DNA of 64,000 nucleotides from Psychrobacter arenosus (GTDB lineage Bacteria > Pseudomonadota > Gammaproteobacteria > Pseudomonadales > Moraxellaceae): NCBI RefSeq assembly GCF_904848165.1, contig NZ_LR884459.1, forward strand, positions 186,001 to 250,000. The letters run 5' to 3'. Position 1 is the first letter of the stretch; each line of letters starts with the position of its first letter. Below, in pieces: positions 8,869 through 18,600 of this stretch. A model generated the notes under the pieces. That model saw only the letters and a program-made list of their open reading frames with translations. It was not told where the DNA came from and made no database searches. A program made the position numbers and the translations under genes.

Positions 8869-8912
8869 ATCTGCTTAGGTTTAATAGCCGATGCTATTAA
8901 AGTGAAGCAGAT
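8869..8912. repeat. 20-nt inverted repeat with a CGAT loop upstream of purD
   Basis: ATCTGCTTAGGTTTAATAGC (8869-8888) and GCTATTAAAGTGAAGCAGAT (8893-8912) pair at 17 of 20 positions with a central 3-bp internal loop and the tetraloop CGAT. On the minus strand (the purD direction) the stem is followed within a few bases by GTTTTTA, so it could act as a terminator or attenuator on a purD leader or end a small RNA. Confidence 0.55.
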
Positions 8913-9248
8913 CGTCTCAATAATCATTTATTGCCTTATATTGCCTCATCTTAATGTAGGCATTACAGCTGTTTTAAAAGGGTTCGTTTGTTAATGCAGT
9001 CCCCAACGGCGCTGCTAACTCAAGTTTTAGCGCCATCTTTAACACAACTGTTAGTACAATCTTTAAAGCCGCCTTTAACGGAAAGCTACGATGGGCTAAA
9101 AATAATATTGTTATAGTATGGGAGAGGCGAGTGAGGGACATTTAAATAGGGGAAACCCAAGTAACGGGCAGTGTTGCTTATTCGATCTTACTGATAGTCG
9201 AGCCTACGGATTCTAGGCAATAAACTATAGTTTAAACGAGGAGGGATG

Positions 9249-9461
9249 ATGGCAAAGGTTTTAATTATTCTAGGTATAGTGCTAGTTTTGATAGGCTTGA
9301 TATGGCTAGTTTTCCCAAGTGCTTTCTGTTGGCTAGGTCGTTTACCGGGGGATATTAGCTATAGCTCTGACTCGGGCAATACGCGATTTTATTTTCCTAT
9401 TGTCACCATGATTGTCATTAGCATCGTTGGCAGTATTCTATTAAACTTATTTAGCCGCTAG
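9249..9461 (+). CDS. DUF2905-family small membrane protein
   Basis: This 70-residue protein has two transmembrane helices (about residues 3-22 and 46-68) around the conserved loop LGRLPGDISYSSDSGNTRFY, which marks the DUF2905 family. The family is of unknown function and common in bacteria. A very strong GAGGAGGG site ends at 9245. An ATG at 9246 lies directly against it; the ATG at 9249 has slightly better spacing, so I use the latter. It has no obvious operon partner. Confidence 0.8.
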   Translation: MAKVLIILGIVLVLIGLIWLVFPSAFCWLGRLPGDISYSSDSGNTRFYFPIVTMIVISIVGSILLNLFSR

Positions 9462-10049
9462 CTCAGTCTTGGGGCTTATCATTTCTAAAATAGCGACTTA
9501 TCATTTCTAAAATAGCGGCTCATTATTTTTAACCCAGTGAGCTCATTATTTTTTAATATAGTAACGCATTATTTTTACCATAAATTTGGCGAGTTTCTTG
9601 GCTATAAATTCTTTTAGCTGCTCATCAAGTCTCTCTTTTACCTCTGCAGTGCTGACTCATAACCATAGCTATTATCGGCACTCAAAATAGCCAAGCAATC
9701 GCTATGAATAATGGCGAATAAGGCTCATTTTTTTTGCTGTAACCCTACTAATCATTATGAATATGTTACTCATTGATGAAACATTCTTCCACCCCTTTAG
9801 ACGCAGCTTGTGATGCGTTAAAATTACGGGTAACGGCATTACCCCTACCATAAGCTATGGCATATGCATCAAGATGTTAGTGCTAGCGAATTCGACTTTT
9901 ATTAGACCATTTGTACATCACGTGGTCAGGGTTTGCTATTGGTGATTTATAGTAAATGAGTCTCATTATCTATGGGCTATAAGATGTCGTTTATGTCCGT
10001 TTAATTTTTTAGCACGACCCATAACCATAATCAAAATCAAGGATTGAAC
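9462..10049. other. 588-bp spacer before the glutamate dehydrogenase gene
   Basis: No gene is visible. The left end holds the small tandem repeat at 9475-9517 and two degenerate GCTCATTATTTTT-like copies to about 9580. The right half should contain the promoter of the dehydrogenase gene, but I could not pick out one clear promoter. Confidence 0.5.
9475..9517. repeat. Two-copy 22-bp tandem repeat
   Basis: CTTATCATTTCTAAAATAGCG occurs at 9475-9495 and again, without change, at 9497-9517. Looser relatives (CTCATTATTTTT) follow to about 9580. It lies just after the DUF2905 gene and has no evident role. Confidence 0.7.
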
Positions 10050-13000
10050 ATGCCCAACACCTTAACTATCTCTGCCGAGCGCGTGCAGCAGATCAGCGAG
10101 ATTGCCAGCAGCTATATTCAAGAAGATAAAGCCTTACTGGCACAATTTATCGATCACTACTATCAGTCATTGCATAGCGAAGTGGCAGAGGCGATAAGCG
10201 ACGTTGATTTGGCCGGTATGGCATTGCATCACTATACGCTAGTACAGCAGTATGATGGCCAGCAGCCCCGCCTATGTTTGTTAAATCCTAATGCCGAAGA
10301 GCAGCATTTTCACAGTACGCGCACGGTCATTCAGATGGTCGCTTACGACCGTCCCTTTTTGATTGATACCCTTAGCATGTGCATAGAAGCACAGGGCCTA
10401 GAGGTACACCGTATTTATAACACCATTTTAGAAGTGCAGCGTGATGACGATGGTGAAATTGTCAGCGTAGAGAGCGCAGAAAACAGTGATACGCGCAACC
10501 TATCGCTCATTCATTGTGAGATTGATCGTATTGATGCGCCACAAATTGAAGTATTGCGTCAGGCGCTGTTGGATAAAGTCGCCACTCTAGATTGCGTGGT
10601 GGGTGATTGGGGCGCGATGCAAGACAAGCTGGCGCAAATTAAGGACGATTTAAAGCAGCAGCAGTTGCCAGAGGCTTATCATACTGCCGAAGAGATTCAA
10701 GCGTTTTTAGAATGGATAATGAACGACAACTTTATCTTTTTAGGCTTTCGCGAGTACCGTTTAGAAAATGGCGACATGGTCAAGGCGGAGGGTGAGGTGC
10801 ATTTGAAAGATGAATTAAACCTCATTAGCGTCGGTGGCAGTGGCTTGGGCATTTTAAAGGGGGGCAGTGAAGATGCCCGCTCTGAAAGCTTTGCACAGAT
10901 GCCTGATAACCTTAAAAAACTGCTAACCATTCCGCGGGTATTGTTACTGTCTAAGTCTAGCCATGTTTCCCCTGTGCACCGTCCAGTTTATATGGACTTT
11001 TTGGGTATCCATAAATTTGATGAGGCTGGCGAGCTGATTGGCGAATATCGCTTTGTGGGCTTATTAACCTCGCAAGCTTATCAGTTGACTGTGCAGCAGA
11101 TTCCGCTATTGCGCGAAAAAGCCAACAAGATTATGGCGATGGCGAACCTACCGCGCAACGGTCACAATTATCAAAAGTTGATCACTATTATCAATGCTCT
11201 ACCGCGTGATGATCTGTTTCAAGCCAGTATCGAAGAGTTATATCCTATAGTCTCAGGGATTGCCGAGCTGCAGGATAAAAAACGCCTGCGTATCTTTAGC
11301 CGCACTGACCATTACCAACGCTTTGTCTCAAGCCTAGTTTATATCCCGCGCAATAAATTCAATACTGAGCTGCGTATCAAAGTACAAGAAGCGCTGATTC
11401 AAGCATTTGGCGGTATCTCTTCAGGGTTCACTACTGAGTTTAACGAGTCCTATCATGCTCGCGTGCATGTGCATGTGCGTACCGTGCCTGGGCAAATAAA
11501 AGAAGTCGATTTGCCTACCTTAGAAGACGAGCTAAATGTCTTGATGGAAGCGTGGACCGATCGCTATCAGCAAGTGTTGGTAGAGTCGGTCGGCGCGCAA
11601 CGGGCTAATGCCTTATCTAAGGAATATTTGGCTTATATTCCAGCCGCTTACCAAGAACGCTTTGACGTGCGTACCGGCGTAGAAGATACCAAGCGCTTAG
11701 CCAATCTAAGCCAAGATAACCCAATGCTTTGGCATCTTTATCAGTCTACGGGCGACCATAGTAACCAGCTGCACCTTAAGCTCTATGGCTTAAATAAACC
11801 GGCTATTTTATCGCATATCTTGCCGATTTTAGAAGACTTTGGGGTATCGGTCATCTCTGCGCAGACTTATGAGTTTGATTTACCTGAAAAAGCCACTTGG
11901 TTGCAAGAGTACGAGCTCACCCTACGCCATGCGGATGCTATTGACTTGGCGGTAGTGCGTGAGCAATTCGAAGACAGCTTGGCGCAAATTTGGGCGGGCC
12001 GTGTCGAGAGCGATTCGCTGAATGAATTGGTACTGACCACTAAGCTAGAAACCTTTGAAGTGGTGGTACTGCGCGCATTAATGCGTTATATGCTGCAAGC
12101 TAAAGCGCCTTTTTCTAGCCAGTATATTCAGCAGACCTTGGTGAAAAACAGCGCTATGGCAGTTATGCTAGCCGAGCTGTTTGATGCTCGTTTGAACCCG
12201 GCTTATGACGACAGCACTCGTGAGAGTAAAGTTGCAGATACTTTAGCGCAGATTAACACCGCGTTGACTAGCGTAGTCAGTTTAGACGAAGACCGTATCC
12301 TGCGCTGGTATCTCGACTTAATCAACGCTATCTTACGGACTAACTTCTATCAACGCGATAGCGATGGTCAGCGTAAAGACCGGTTGTCGTTTAAGTTTGC
12401 AGCCAGTCAGATTGCCAACCTACCCAAACCAAAACCGATGTTCGAAATCTTTGTTTATTCACCAAGAGTTGAAGCGGTGCATCTGCGCGGTGGCAAAGTA
12501 GCGCGTGGCGGTCTGCGTTGGTCTGACCGCATGGAAGACTACCGTACCGAAGTGTTGGGACTGGTCAAAGCGCAGATGGTGAAAAACGCCGTTATCGTAC
12601 CGGTAGGCTCAAAAGGCGGCTTTATCGTTAAGCGCAAAACTATGGCTGATGGCCGCGAAGCTTTCCAAAAAGAAGGCATTGAGTGCTACCAGACTTTCTT
12701 ACGCGGTATGCTCGATGTGACCGATAATTTAGTCGATGGCGCTATCGTCGCTCCAGACAACACGGTTCGCCATGATGAAGATGATCCGTATCTAGTCGTT
12801 GCTGCGGATAAAGGCACAGCGAGCTTCTCAGATATCGCTAATGGTATCTCAGCAGAATACAATTTCTGGCTCGATGACGCCTTTGCCTCTGGTGGCTCAG
12901 TAGGCTACGACCATAAAGCGATGGGCATCACTGCTCGCGGTGCTTGGGAATCCGTCAAACGTCACTTTAGAATGCTCGGTCGTGATATCCAAAATAAAGA

Positions 13001-14903
13001 CGACTTCACTGTGGTCGGTATCGGTGACATGAGTGGCGACGTCTTTGGTAATGGCATGTTGCGCTCGACTCATACGCAACTGCAGGCCGCGTTTAACCAC
13101 TTGCATATCTTTATCGATCCCAACCCGGATACGCAAAGCTCGTATGCTGAACGTGAGCGTTTGTTCAAATTGCCTCGCTCGACTTGGGACGATTACAATA
13201 AAGACCTGATTAGCCAAGGGGGCGGTATCTTCTCGCGTCAGGATAAGTCTATTGCTATCAGCGATGAGATGAAAGCTGCGTTTGCTATTGAAGCCGACAG
13301 CCTAGCGCCCAACGAGCTGATTAATGCCTTGCTAAAAGCCCCAGTCGACCTGATTTGGAATGGTGGTATCGGGACTTATATTAAGAGCAGTGCCGAAAGC
13401 AATACGGAAGTCGGCGACCGCGCTAATGATGCTGTCCGAGTCAATGGTAGTGAAATCCGCGCCAAGGTCGTTGGCGAAGGCGGTAACTTAGGTTGTACGC
13501 AACGTGGCCGTATCGAATACGCGCTATCAGGGGGTCCTGAGCACGCTGGCGGGCATATCTATACCGATGCTATCGATAACTCAGGTGGCGTCAACTGCTC
13601 GGATCACGAAGTAAATATCAAAATCTTACTAGGGGATATTGTCGAACAAGGCGATATGACCGTTAAGCAGCGTAATGAGCTGCTAGAAAGTATGACCACT
13701 GATGTGGCAGAACTGGTACTGCGCCAAAACTACTTGCAGCCGCAAGCGATTGAGCTGAGCCATCTCCATGCTGCCGGTAACTTGGGCGATCATGCTCGCT
13801 TTATCGAGTATTTAGAGAATGAAGGTCGTCTGGATCGTGCCATTGAATTCCTACCTAGCGAAGACGAGATTGAAGCCCGGCAAAAGGCCAATATCGGTCT
13901 TACCCGTCCAGAGCTTGCCGTAGTGTTAGCTTATGGCAAAATGTGGATCTACGACCAGCTGCTAGCGTCTGATTTGCCCGATGATCAGTACTTCATCAAT
14001 GAGTTACGTAAGTACTTCCCGAATGAGCTGGCAAACCGCTTCTTTGATGAGATGATGAATCACCGTCTGCATCGCGAAATTATCAGTACTTATCTGACCA
14101 ATAGCGTGGGCAATAGACTCGGTATCGAGTCCGTCTTCCGTTTATCAGAAGAGACCGGTCAGAGTATGGCGACATTAATCCGTGCCTATGCCATTGCCCG
14201 TGATATTTTCGATATCGGTGGCGTATGGCAGCGTTTAGAGGCCTTGGACAATCAAGTGGATGCCGTGGTCTTGCTCAAGATGGAGACGCGTATTCGTGAA
14301 GCCCTAGAGCAAGGGATGATGTGGTTGGTTAATACCTTTGGTAGCGAGCTGCCAGTCGCCGGCATTATCAAGCGCTTTAAAGGCAGTGTGCAAGACTTGA
14401 CCAAGCCGCAAGGGATTATAGACAGTCAATTTGAAGAACATCTGCAAGGCGATATCCAAGGGATGCTGGCGCAAGGGTTGACCGATAGCGATGCTAGTAT
14501 CTTTGCTATCTTACCGTATGCTATCGATGCCTTAGATACGGCAATATTGGCTGAAAAGTATGAGCGCAGTGTCGATGAAATCGCAGGCTTATATTTTGCC
14601 GCCTACCATAGCTTGCATATAGACTGGTTAATTCAACATATTGATCAATTGCCGCAGCAGAACCATTGGGATCGCCGTGCACGCTCAGCCCTCATCAACG
14701 AGGTGTCTCGTAGCCTACGTCAGATGCTAAATGTGTTGCTAATGCAGGATGATGCCGCAGCTAGCTTTAAAGCGTGGCAGCAAGCCCACCAAGCGCAGCT
14801 CGATAGTATTAATGACGAGATGCAGAAGTTAGAGGCTGCAGAAGTGGGCTTATCCGCATTATCGGTATTGCTCAGTGAGTTAAATAAACTTATTGTGAAT
14901 TAA
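10050..14903 (+). CDS. gdhB: NAD-specific glutamate dehydrogenase, large (about 180 kDa) type
   Basis: This 1617-residue protein is a full-length member of the large bacterial NAD-GDH family (Bac_GDH, L-180 class), which deaminates glutamate to 2-oxoglutarate and feeds the TCA cycle. The N-terminal half (about 1-700) holds the ACT-like regulatory segments. The catalytic core runs about 720-1220, with the glutamate/NAD signature GGKVARGGLRWSDRMEDYRTEVLGL split around the active site, VPVGSKGGF, and VGIGDMSGDVFGNGML for the dinucleotide fold. A C-terminal helical region follows. The start is the ATG at 10050 with the site CAAGGA; a TTG at 10044 overlaps that site and is unlikely. The gene is monocistronic, with a terminator 59 bp after the stop. 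Confidence 0.95.
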   Translation: MPNTLTISAERVQQISEIASSYIQEDKALLAQFIDHYYQSLHSEVAEAISDVDLAGMALHHYTLVQQYDGQQPRLCLLNPNAEEQHFHSTRTVIQMVAYDRPFLIDTLSMCIEAQGLEVHRIYNTILEVQRDDDGEIVSVESAENSDTRNLSLIHCEIDRIDAPQIEVLRQALLDKVATLDCVVGDWGAMQDKLAQIKDDLKQQQLPEAYHTAEEIQAFLEWIMNDNFIFLGFREYRLENGDMVKAEGEVHLKDELNLISVGGSGLGILKGGSEDARSESFAQMPDNLKKLLTIPRVLLLSKSSHVSPVHRPVYMDFLGIHKFDEAGELIGEYRFVGLLTSQAYQLTVQQIPLLREKANKIMAMANLPRNGHNYQKLITIINALPRDDLFQASIEELYPIVSGIAELQDKKRLRIFSRTDHYQRFVSSLVYIPRNKFNTELRIKVQEALIQAFGGISSGFTTEFNESYHARVHVHVRTVPGQIKEVDLPTLEDELNVLMEAWTDRYQQVLVESVGAQRANALSKEYLAYIPAAYQERFDVRTGVEDTKRLANLSQDNPMLWHLYQSTGDHSNQLHLKLYGLNKPAILSHILPILEDFGVSVISAQTYEFDLPEKATWLQEYELTLRHADAIDLAVVREQFEDSLAQIWAGRVESDSLNELVLTTKLETFEVVVLRALMRYMLQAKAPFSSQYIQQTLVKNSAMAVMLAELFDARLNPAYDDSTRESKVADTLAQINTALTSVVSLDEDRILRWYLDLINAILRTNFYQRDSDGQRKDRLSFKFAASQIANLPKPKPMFEIFVYSPRVEAVHLRGGKVARGGLRWSDRMEDYRTEVLGLVKAQMVKNAVIVPVGSKGGFIVKRKTMADGREAFQKEGIECYQTFLRGMLDVTDNLVDGAIVAPDNTVRHDEDDPYLVVAADKGTASFSDIANGISAEYNFWLDDAFASGGSVGYDHKAMGITARGAWESVKRHFRMLGRDIQNKDDFTVVGIGDMSGDVFGNGMLRSTHTQLQAAFNHLHIFIDPNPDTQSSYAERERLFKLPRSTWDDYNKDLISQGGGIFSRQDKSIAISDEMKAAFAIEADSLAPNELINALLKAPVDLIWNGGIGTYIKSSAESNTEVGDRANDAVRVNGSEIRAKVVGEGGNLGCTQRGRIEYALSGGPEHAGGHIYTDAIDNSGGVNCSDHEVNIKILLGDIVEQGDMTVKQRNELLESMTTDVAELVLRQNYLQPQAIELSHLHAAGNLGDHARFIEYLENEGRLDRAIEFLPSEDEIEARQKANIGLTRPELAVVLAYGKMWIYDQLLASDLPDDQYFINELRKYFPNELANRFFDEMMNHRLHREIISTYLTNSVGNRLGIESVFRLSEETGQSMATLIRAYAIARDIFDIGGVWQRLEALDNQVDAVVLLKMETRIREALEQGMMWLVNTFGSELPVAGIIKRFKGSVQDLTKPQGIIDSQFEEHLQGDIQGMLAQGLTDSDASIFAILPYAIDALDTAILAEKYERSVDEIAGLYFAAYHSLHIDWLIQHIDQLPQQNHWDRRARSALINEVSRSLRQMLNVLLMQDDAAASFKAWQQAHQAQLDSINDEMQKLEAAEVGLSALSVLLSELNKLIVN

Positions 14904-14961
14904 GCTCGCTTCTAGATAGATAGCTATACTAAGCCAAACTGAACCAATAATGTGCTAATAG

Positions 14962-14993
14962 AAGGGGTGTCATAATTATGATGCCCCTTTTTT
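14962..14993 (+). terminator. Intrinsic terminator of the glutamate dehydrogenase gene
   Basis: AAGGGGTGTCAT-AATT-ATGATGCCCCTT forms a 12-bp stem with two G-T pairs, followed by T6. Confidence 0.85.
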
Positions 14994-15191
14994 AAGGGTT
15001 GAAATATATAGTGACTCCTGATTAAAACAATCAAAATTTAGAAAAAGAAAAACAGCTAACTATGCAAATAGGCGCGCTTTACAATCAAACTGCTAATGAC
15101 TCTGTTAAGATGTTAAACTATAAAAGCGCTAAACTAAACTAAGGTCGTTAAAATAAAAGGCCGGTTATTAACTGTCCACTAAGGATGTTTT

Positions 15192-15446
15192 ATGGAAAAG
15201 AACCCGCTAAAAATTGCTATCGCCGTAGTATTGGCTTTCATTCTGATACCTGCTATTGGTTATTATGCGGTTGGCACAGCAGAGACCGACGTCGTGAATG
15301 AGGCGGATATTGGCGCTGTTGAGACCACCCAATTACTCAAAGCAGCAGAGACAGCTTCTAATGCTAAAATGACGGATAGCCCCGCGCTAGCCCGCCAAGT
15401 AATCACTCAACGTAATTCTGAAACGGTATTAGTTGCGACTAAGTAG
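15192..15446 (+). CDS. Small membrane-anchored or exported protein of unknown function
   Basis: I do not recognise this 84-residue protein. Residues 8-30 form one hydrophobic helix (IAIAVVLAFILIPAIGYYAVG) after a short basic start (MEKNPLK), so it is probably anchored in the inner membrane with the C-terminal 54 residues in the periplasm, or possibly cleaved. The rest is Ala/Thr-rich and acidic. An AAGGA site precedes the ATG by 7 bp, which together with a terminator downstream supports a real gene. It stands alone between the dehydrogenase and sbcC. Confidence 0.65.
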   Translation: MEKNPLKIAIAVVLAFILIPAIGYYAVGTAETDVVNEADIGAVETTQLLKAAETASNAKMTDSPALARQVITQRNSETVLVATK

Positions 15447-15580
15447 TTAGTAATAGCTCAATCGAATGGCGGCTGTTCCGTTGAGACCTTTCTCTTTATA
15501 GCCAATTATCTGTGCATAAGCACCATTGGCACAAATCCTAAGATTATTAGTTACAATTACTAATACTGAGCCCATAAAAA

Positions 15581-15616
15581 TAAAGCCACCAAGCTATTTG
15601 CTTAGTGGCTTTTTTA
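15581..15616. terminator. Bidirectional terminator between the small membrane gene and sbcC
   Basis: AAAGCCACCAAGC-TATTT-GCTTAGTGGCTTT forms a 13-bp stem with one mismatch, flanked by A-rich and T-rich runs on both sides. Confidence 0.8.
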
Positions 15617-15641
15617 CGATTTGATTATTAATAACTAAGCC

Positions 15642-18600
15642 TTAACCGGGTACTTGACGACAACCGGCACCGCTAAGTTTACTGTGGCCGCCTGAGATTT
15701 TCTCAACCTTGACCTGCGTTAAAATACGGTCTTTAAGCGCTTGTACATGTGAGATGACCCCAATCAGTTTTCCTTCTTGCTGCAGTCCTGTCAGCGTCGT
15801 CAGGGCTATCTCCAGTGAGTCTTCATCAAGCGTACCAAAACCTTCATCCAAAAATAACGAATCGACGCGGATATTCTGGCTCGCCATTTGTGACAGTCCT
15901 AGGGCTAGCGCTAGACTGATAATAAAGCCTTCACCACCTGATAGGTTTTTAGTACTGCGTATCTCTCCGCCTTGATAGTTATCAATGACCGTAAGCTCAA
16001 GCGGATTCTCTGTATCACGTTTGAGCAGGTAGCGGTCACTCATCTTATGCAACTGGGCGTTGGCATGGCTGACCATAATGTCAAAGGTGAGACCCTGCGC
16101 AAAGGTACGGAACTTTTTACCATCTTTAGAGCCAATCAGGGCATGCAGATTGTTCCAAACTTCTAGCTTATGGGTTTGTTCAGCAATCTTTTCTAATTGC
16201 GATTGTTGTTCGCCTTTGCGTGCTTCATTGTCTTTAAGAGTTTGATTAATAGCGCCGATTTGCTCAGACAGCTCACTCAATGCAGTTTGTAGCGCTTGCT
16301 GGCGAGCGGCTAAGTCCTCGCGGCTTTCTGTGGTCAAAGGCTCTGCTTGCAAGTTCGTGAGGTTTTTCTGGGTTTGGGTTAATAGGAGCTGCGCTTGTTG
16401 AACGGCGGACTCGATATTATGCTGACGCTGCTGTAAAGCATCGCGCTCTTCTTTAGGCAGGCGCGCGGCTAAAAAGGCTTGTTCAGTAGCAAACTGTGAG
16501 TCGGTTAATAGCTCAGTGAAAGTCGCCTGTTGCGTTGCTAAGGTAGTCTCGGTAGCGCTAATATCATTGACCAGTTTCTCTTGTCTTTCTTGTGATTGCT
16601 GTAGAGTCTGTTTAACACTGTCTAGCGTTCTTTGCGCTGCTGCTAATTGCTCTTGTGCCTGCTCTTGCGCGACACGTAGCTTATCGGCTTCCATTTCCCA
16701 ATCTTTATCGCCAAACAGGTCTTTACGCTCTGACTTTAGCGTCTCTATGCTGATCGTTTTATCGTTAAGCCATTGTGCAAGCTTATCGAGCTCGCCAGCT
16801 TTTTCATCCCGTTGCGTTTGCTTAGCACTAATTCGTGCGGTAAGCCCGCTCAAATTCGTGGTTAAAGTTTGTTGCTGCTCGCGCTCTTTACGCAAATGCT
16901 CGCTGAGTTTTTGTAAGGCGCGATGCTGCTGCCGTAAAGTATCCATAAAGACGTTACATTCATCTTGAGAGCTGACCTTACGTTGGTCAATATTTCCTTG
17001 CAGGGTAACTAGCGCTGATTGGGCGGGCAACTCAGTAATATCGGCTAAATGACCCGCTGTCATAGTTATAGATAAGCAATTATGATATTTATTCACGAGG
17101 TCCGTGATGTTCATTATCACAGTCGCTAACTCGGTAAAGTTACTCACCGTAGCGGTTTCGATACTTTCTATTTTCTGGGCATCGAGGCTGATACTGCTGA
17201 CAAGCTCATTCACTTGATTAGTCACTTGCTGTTGAGCCGCCTCTAAAGCCATCACTGCTGTACGCGCCTCATCAACCCCCTGGCTGAGCTCGTCATACTG
17301 GTTTAAGGTCGTACTCAGCTTGACTCTGTGCTGCTCAAGTTGCTGTTTTACTTGATGAATAGCCTCAGACCGTTGCGTATCATTCGTATAAGGGACTCTT
17401 AGGGGCTGAATCATAGACAATAAGGGTTCAGCATAGTCTGATGCGCTATTCAATAAATGCGCAATGGCAGACTGTAGCTGGCCGTTTATTTCCTGGGCAC
17501 GAGTTTGCAGACTGGCTAGACGTTGCTGTTGGCGTTCAAGCTCATTATTTGCGGTCGCCAATGCCACCCGTTGATCGGCTAACGTATGCTCATGGGTCTT
17601 GATAGTTTGGCTTAAGGTCTCAATCTGTGTTTGTAGCTGCTGCTCTTGTGTCTGTAGCGTGGATGACTTATCCGCTAATAAGGGATGGTTGCCACTATAA
17701 GGATGCTCCGCTGCGCCGCACAAAGGACAGGGCTGACCGTCCTCTAATAGCTCAATATAATCTTCAAGCTTAGCGACCTTTTGCGATAACGCTAGATGGT
17801 CTTGTTTCTCTTGACGTTGCTCAGTTGCGGTTTGGATAGCGCCTTCAGTAGCTTTGATATTGGCGGCTAAGGTCGTTAGCTCAGCTTGATCCGCTAAAGC
17901 CGTCTTAATTTGCTGACTCTCAAGCTCAATCTCTGCTATTTGCTGCAGTCGGTAAGTTAGCGGTTCTATCTGTGCCATCATCTCGGTAATATGATTTTGC
18001 TGTTGGCGCAAATCATGTACCTGCTTACCTTGCAACAAGTTGGCTTGCTGCTGTTGCAAATCCGCCAAATGCGTTTGTTGTTTACCAATCTTGCCTATGT
18101 CTTGTGCTTGCTGCTGTCTAAGCTGCGCTAGCTGAGCATCACGGGCTTGCTTGGTTTGCTCAAAGTTTAGCTTGTCTGCGGCTAAGTTAGCATTGGCCTC
18201 TAATAGCGCTCTTAGCCGGCTGCAATGCGTGGTATTGGTGGCTATATCGCTATCCAGATTGCTCAGCTCAGGATGACTGTTTAAATACTGCTCTGTGCCG
18301 GCAAGCTGCGTCTTTGTGTTCTGCTGCTCCTGTTGGTCTTTTTCTATAGCTTGGGCTAACCGTTCTAAATCGTTATCCAGCTCAACTCGCCGTGCTTGCT
18401 CACTCGCTATAGCAGCAGACTGCTGTTGAATTTGTGCATCAAGCGTGCGCACTTGCGTATGGATAGGCCGTTGGCTCTGCCAGTGCTCGGCAGCTTGTTG
18501 CTCAGCAGCTTTAGCGGCTATCAAGGCATCGGTAGCGGTCTTTAATGTGGTTTGTTGCGCAGCTATTTTTTCAAGTAAATCCGCTTGCTCTGTCTTAAAG

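Larger units (their letters stand above)
8542..9248. other. 700-bp spacer between purD and the DUF2905 gene, rich in hairpins
   Basis: No convincing gene is visible on either strand. The part nearest purD contains three inverted repeats: 8671-8700 (ACGGTCT/AGACCGT), 8725-8762 (AGCTTACAG/CTGTAAGCT) and 8869-8912 (two 20-nt arms). The remainder, 8913-9230, is AT-rich with no recognised motif. The AGGAGG ribosome site of the next gene ends it. Confidence 0.6.
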
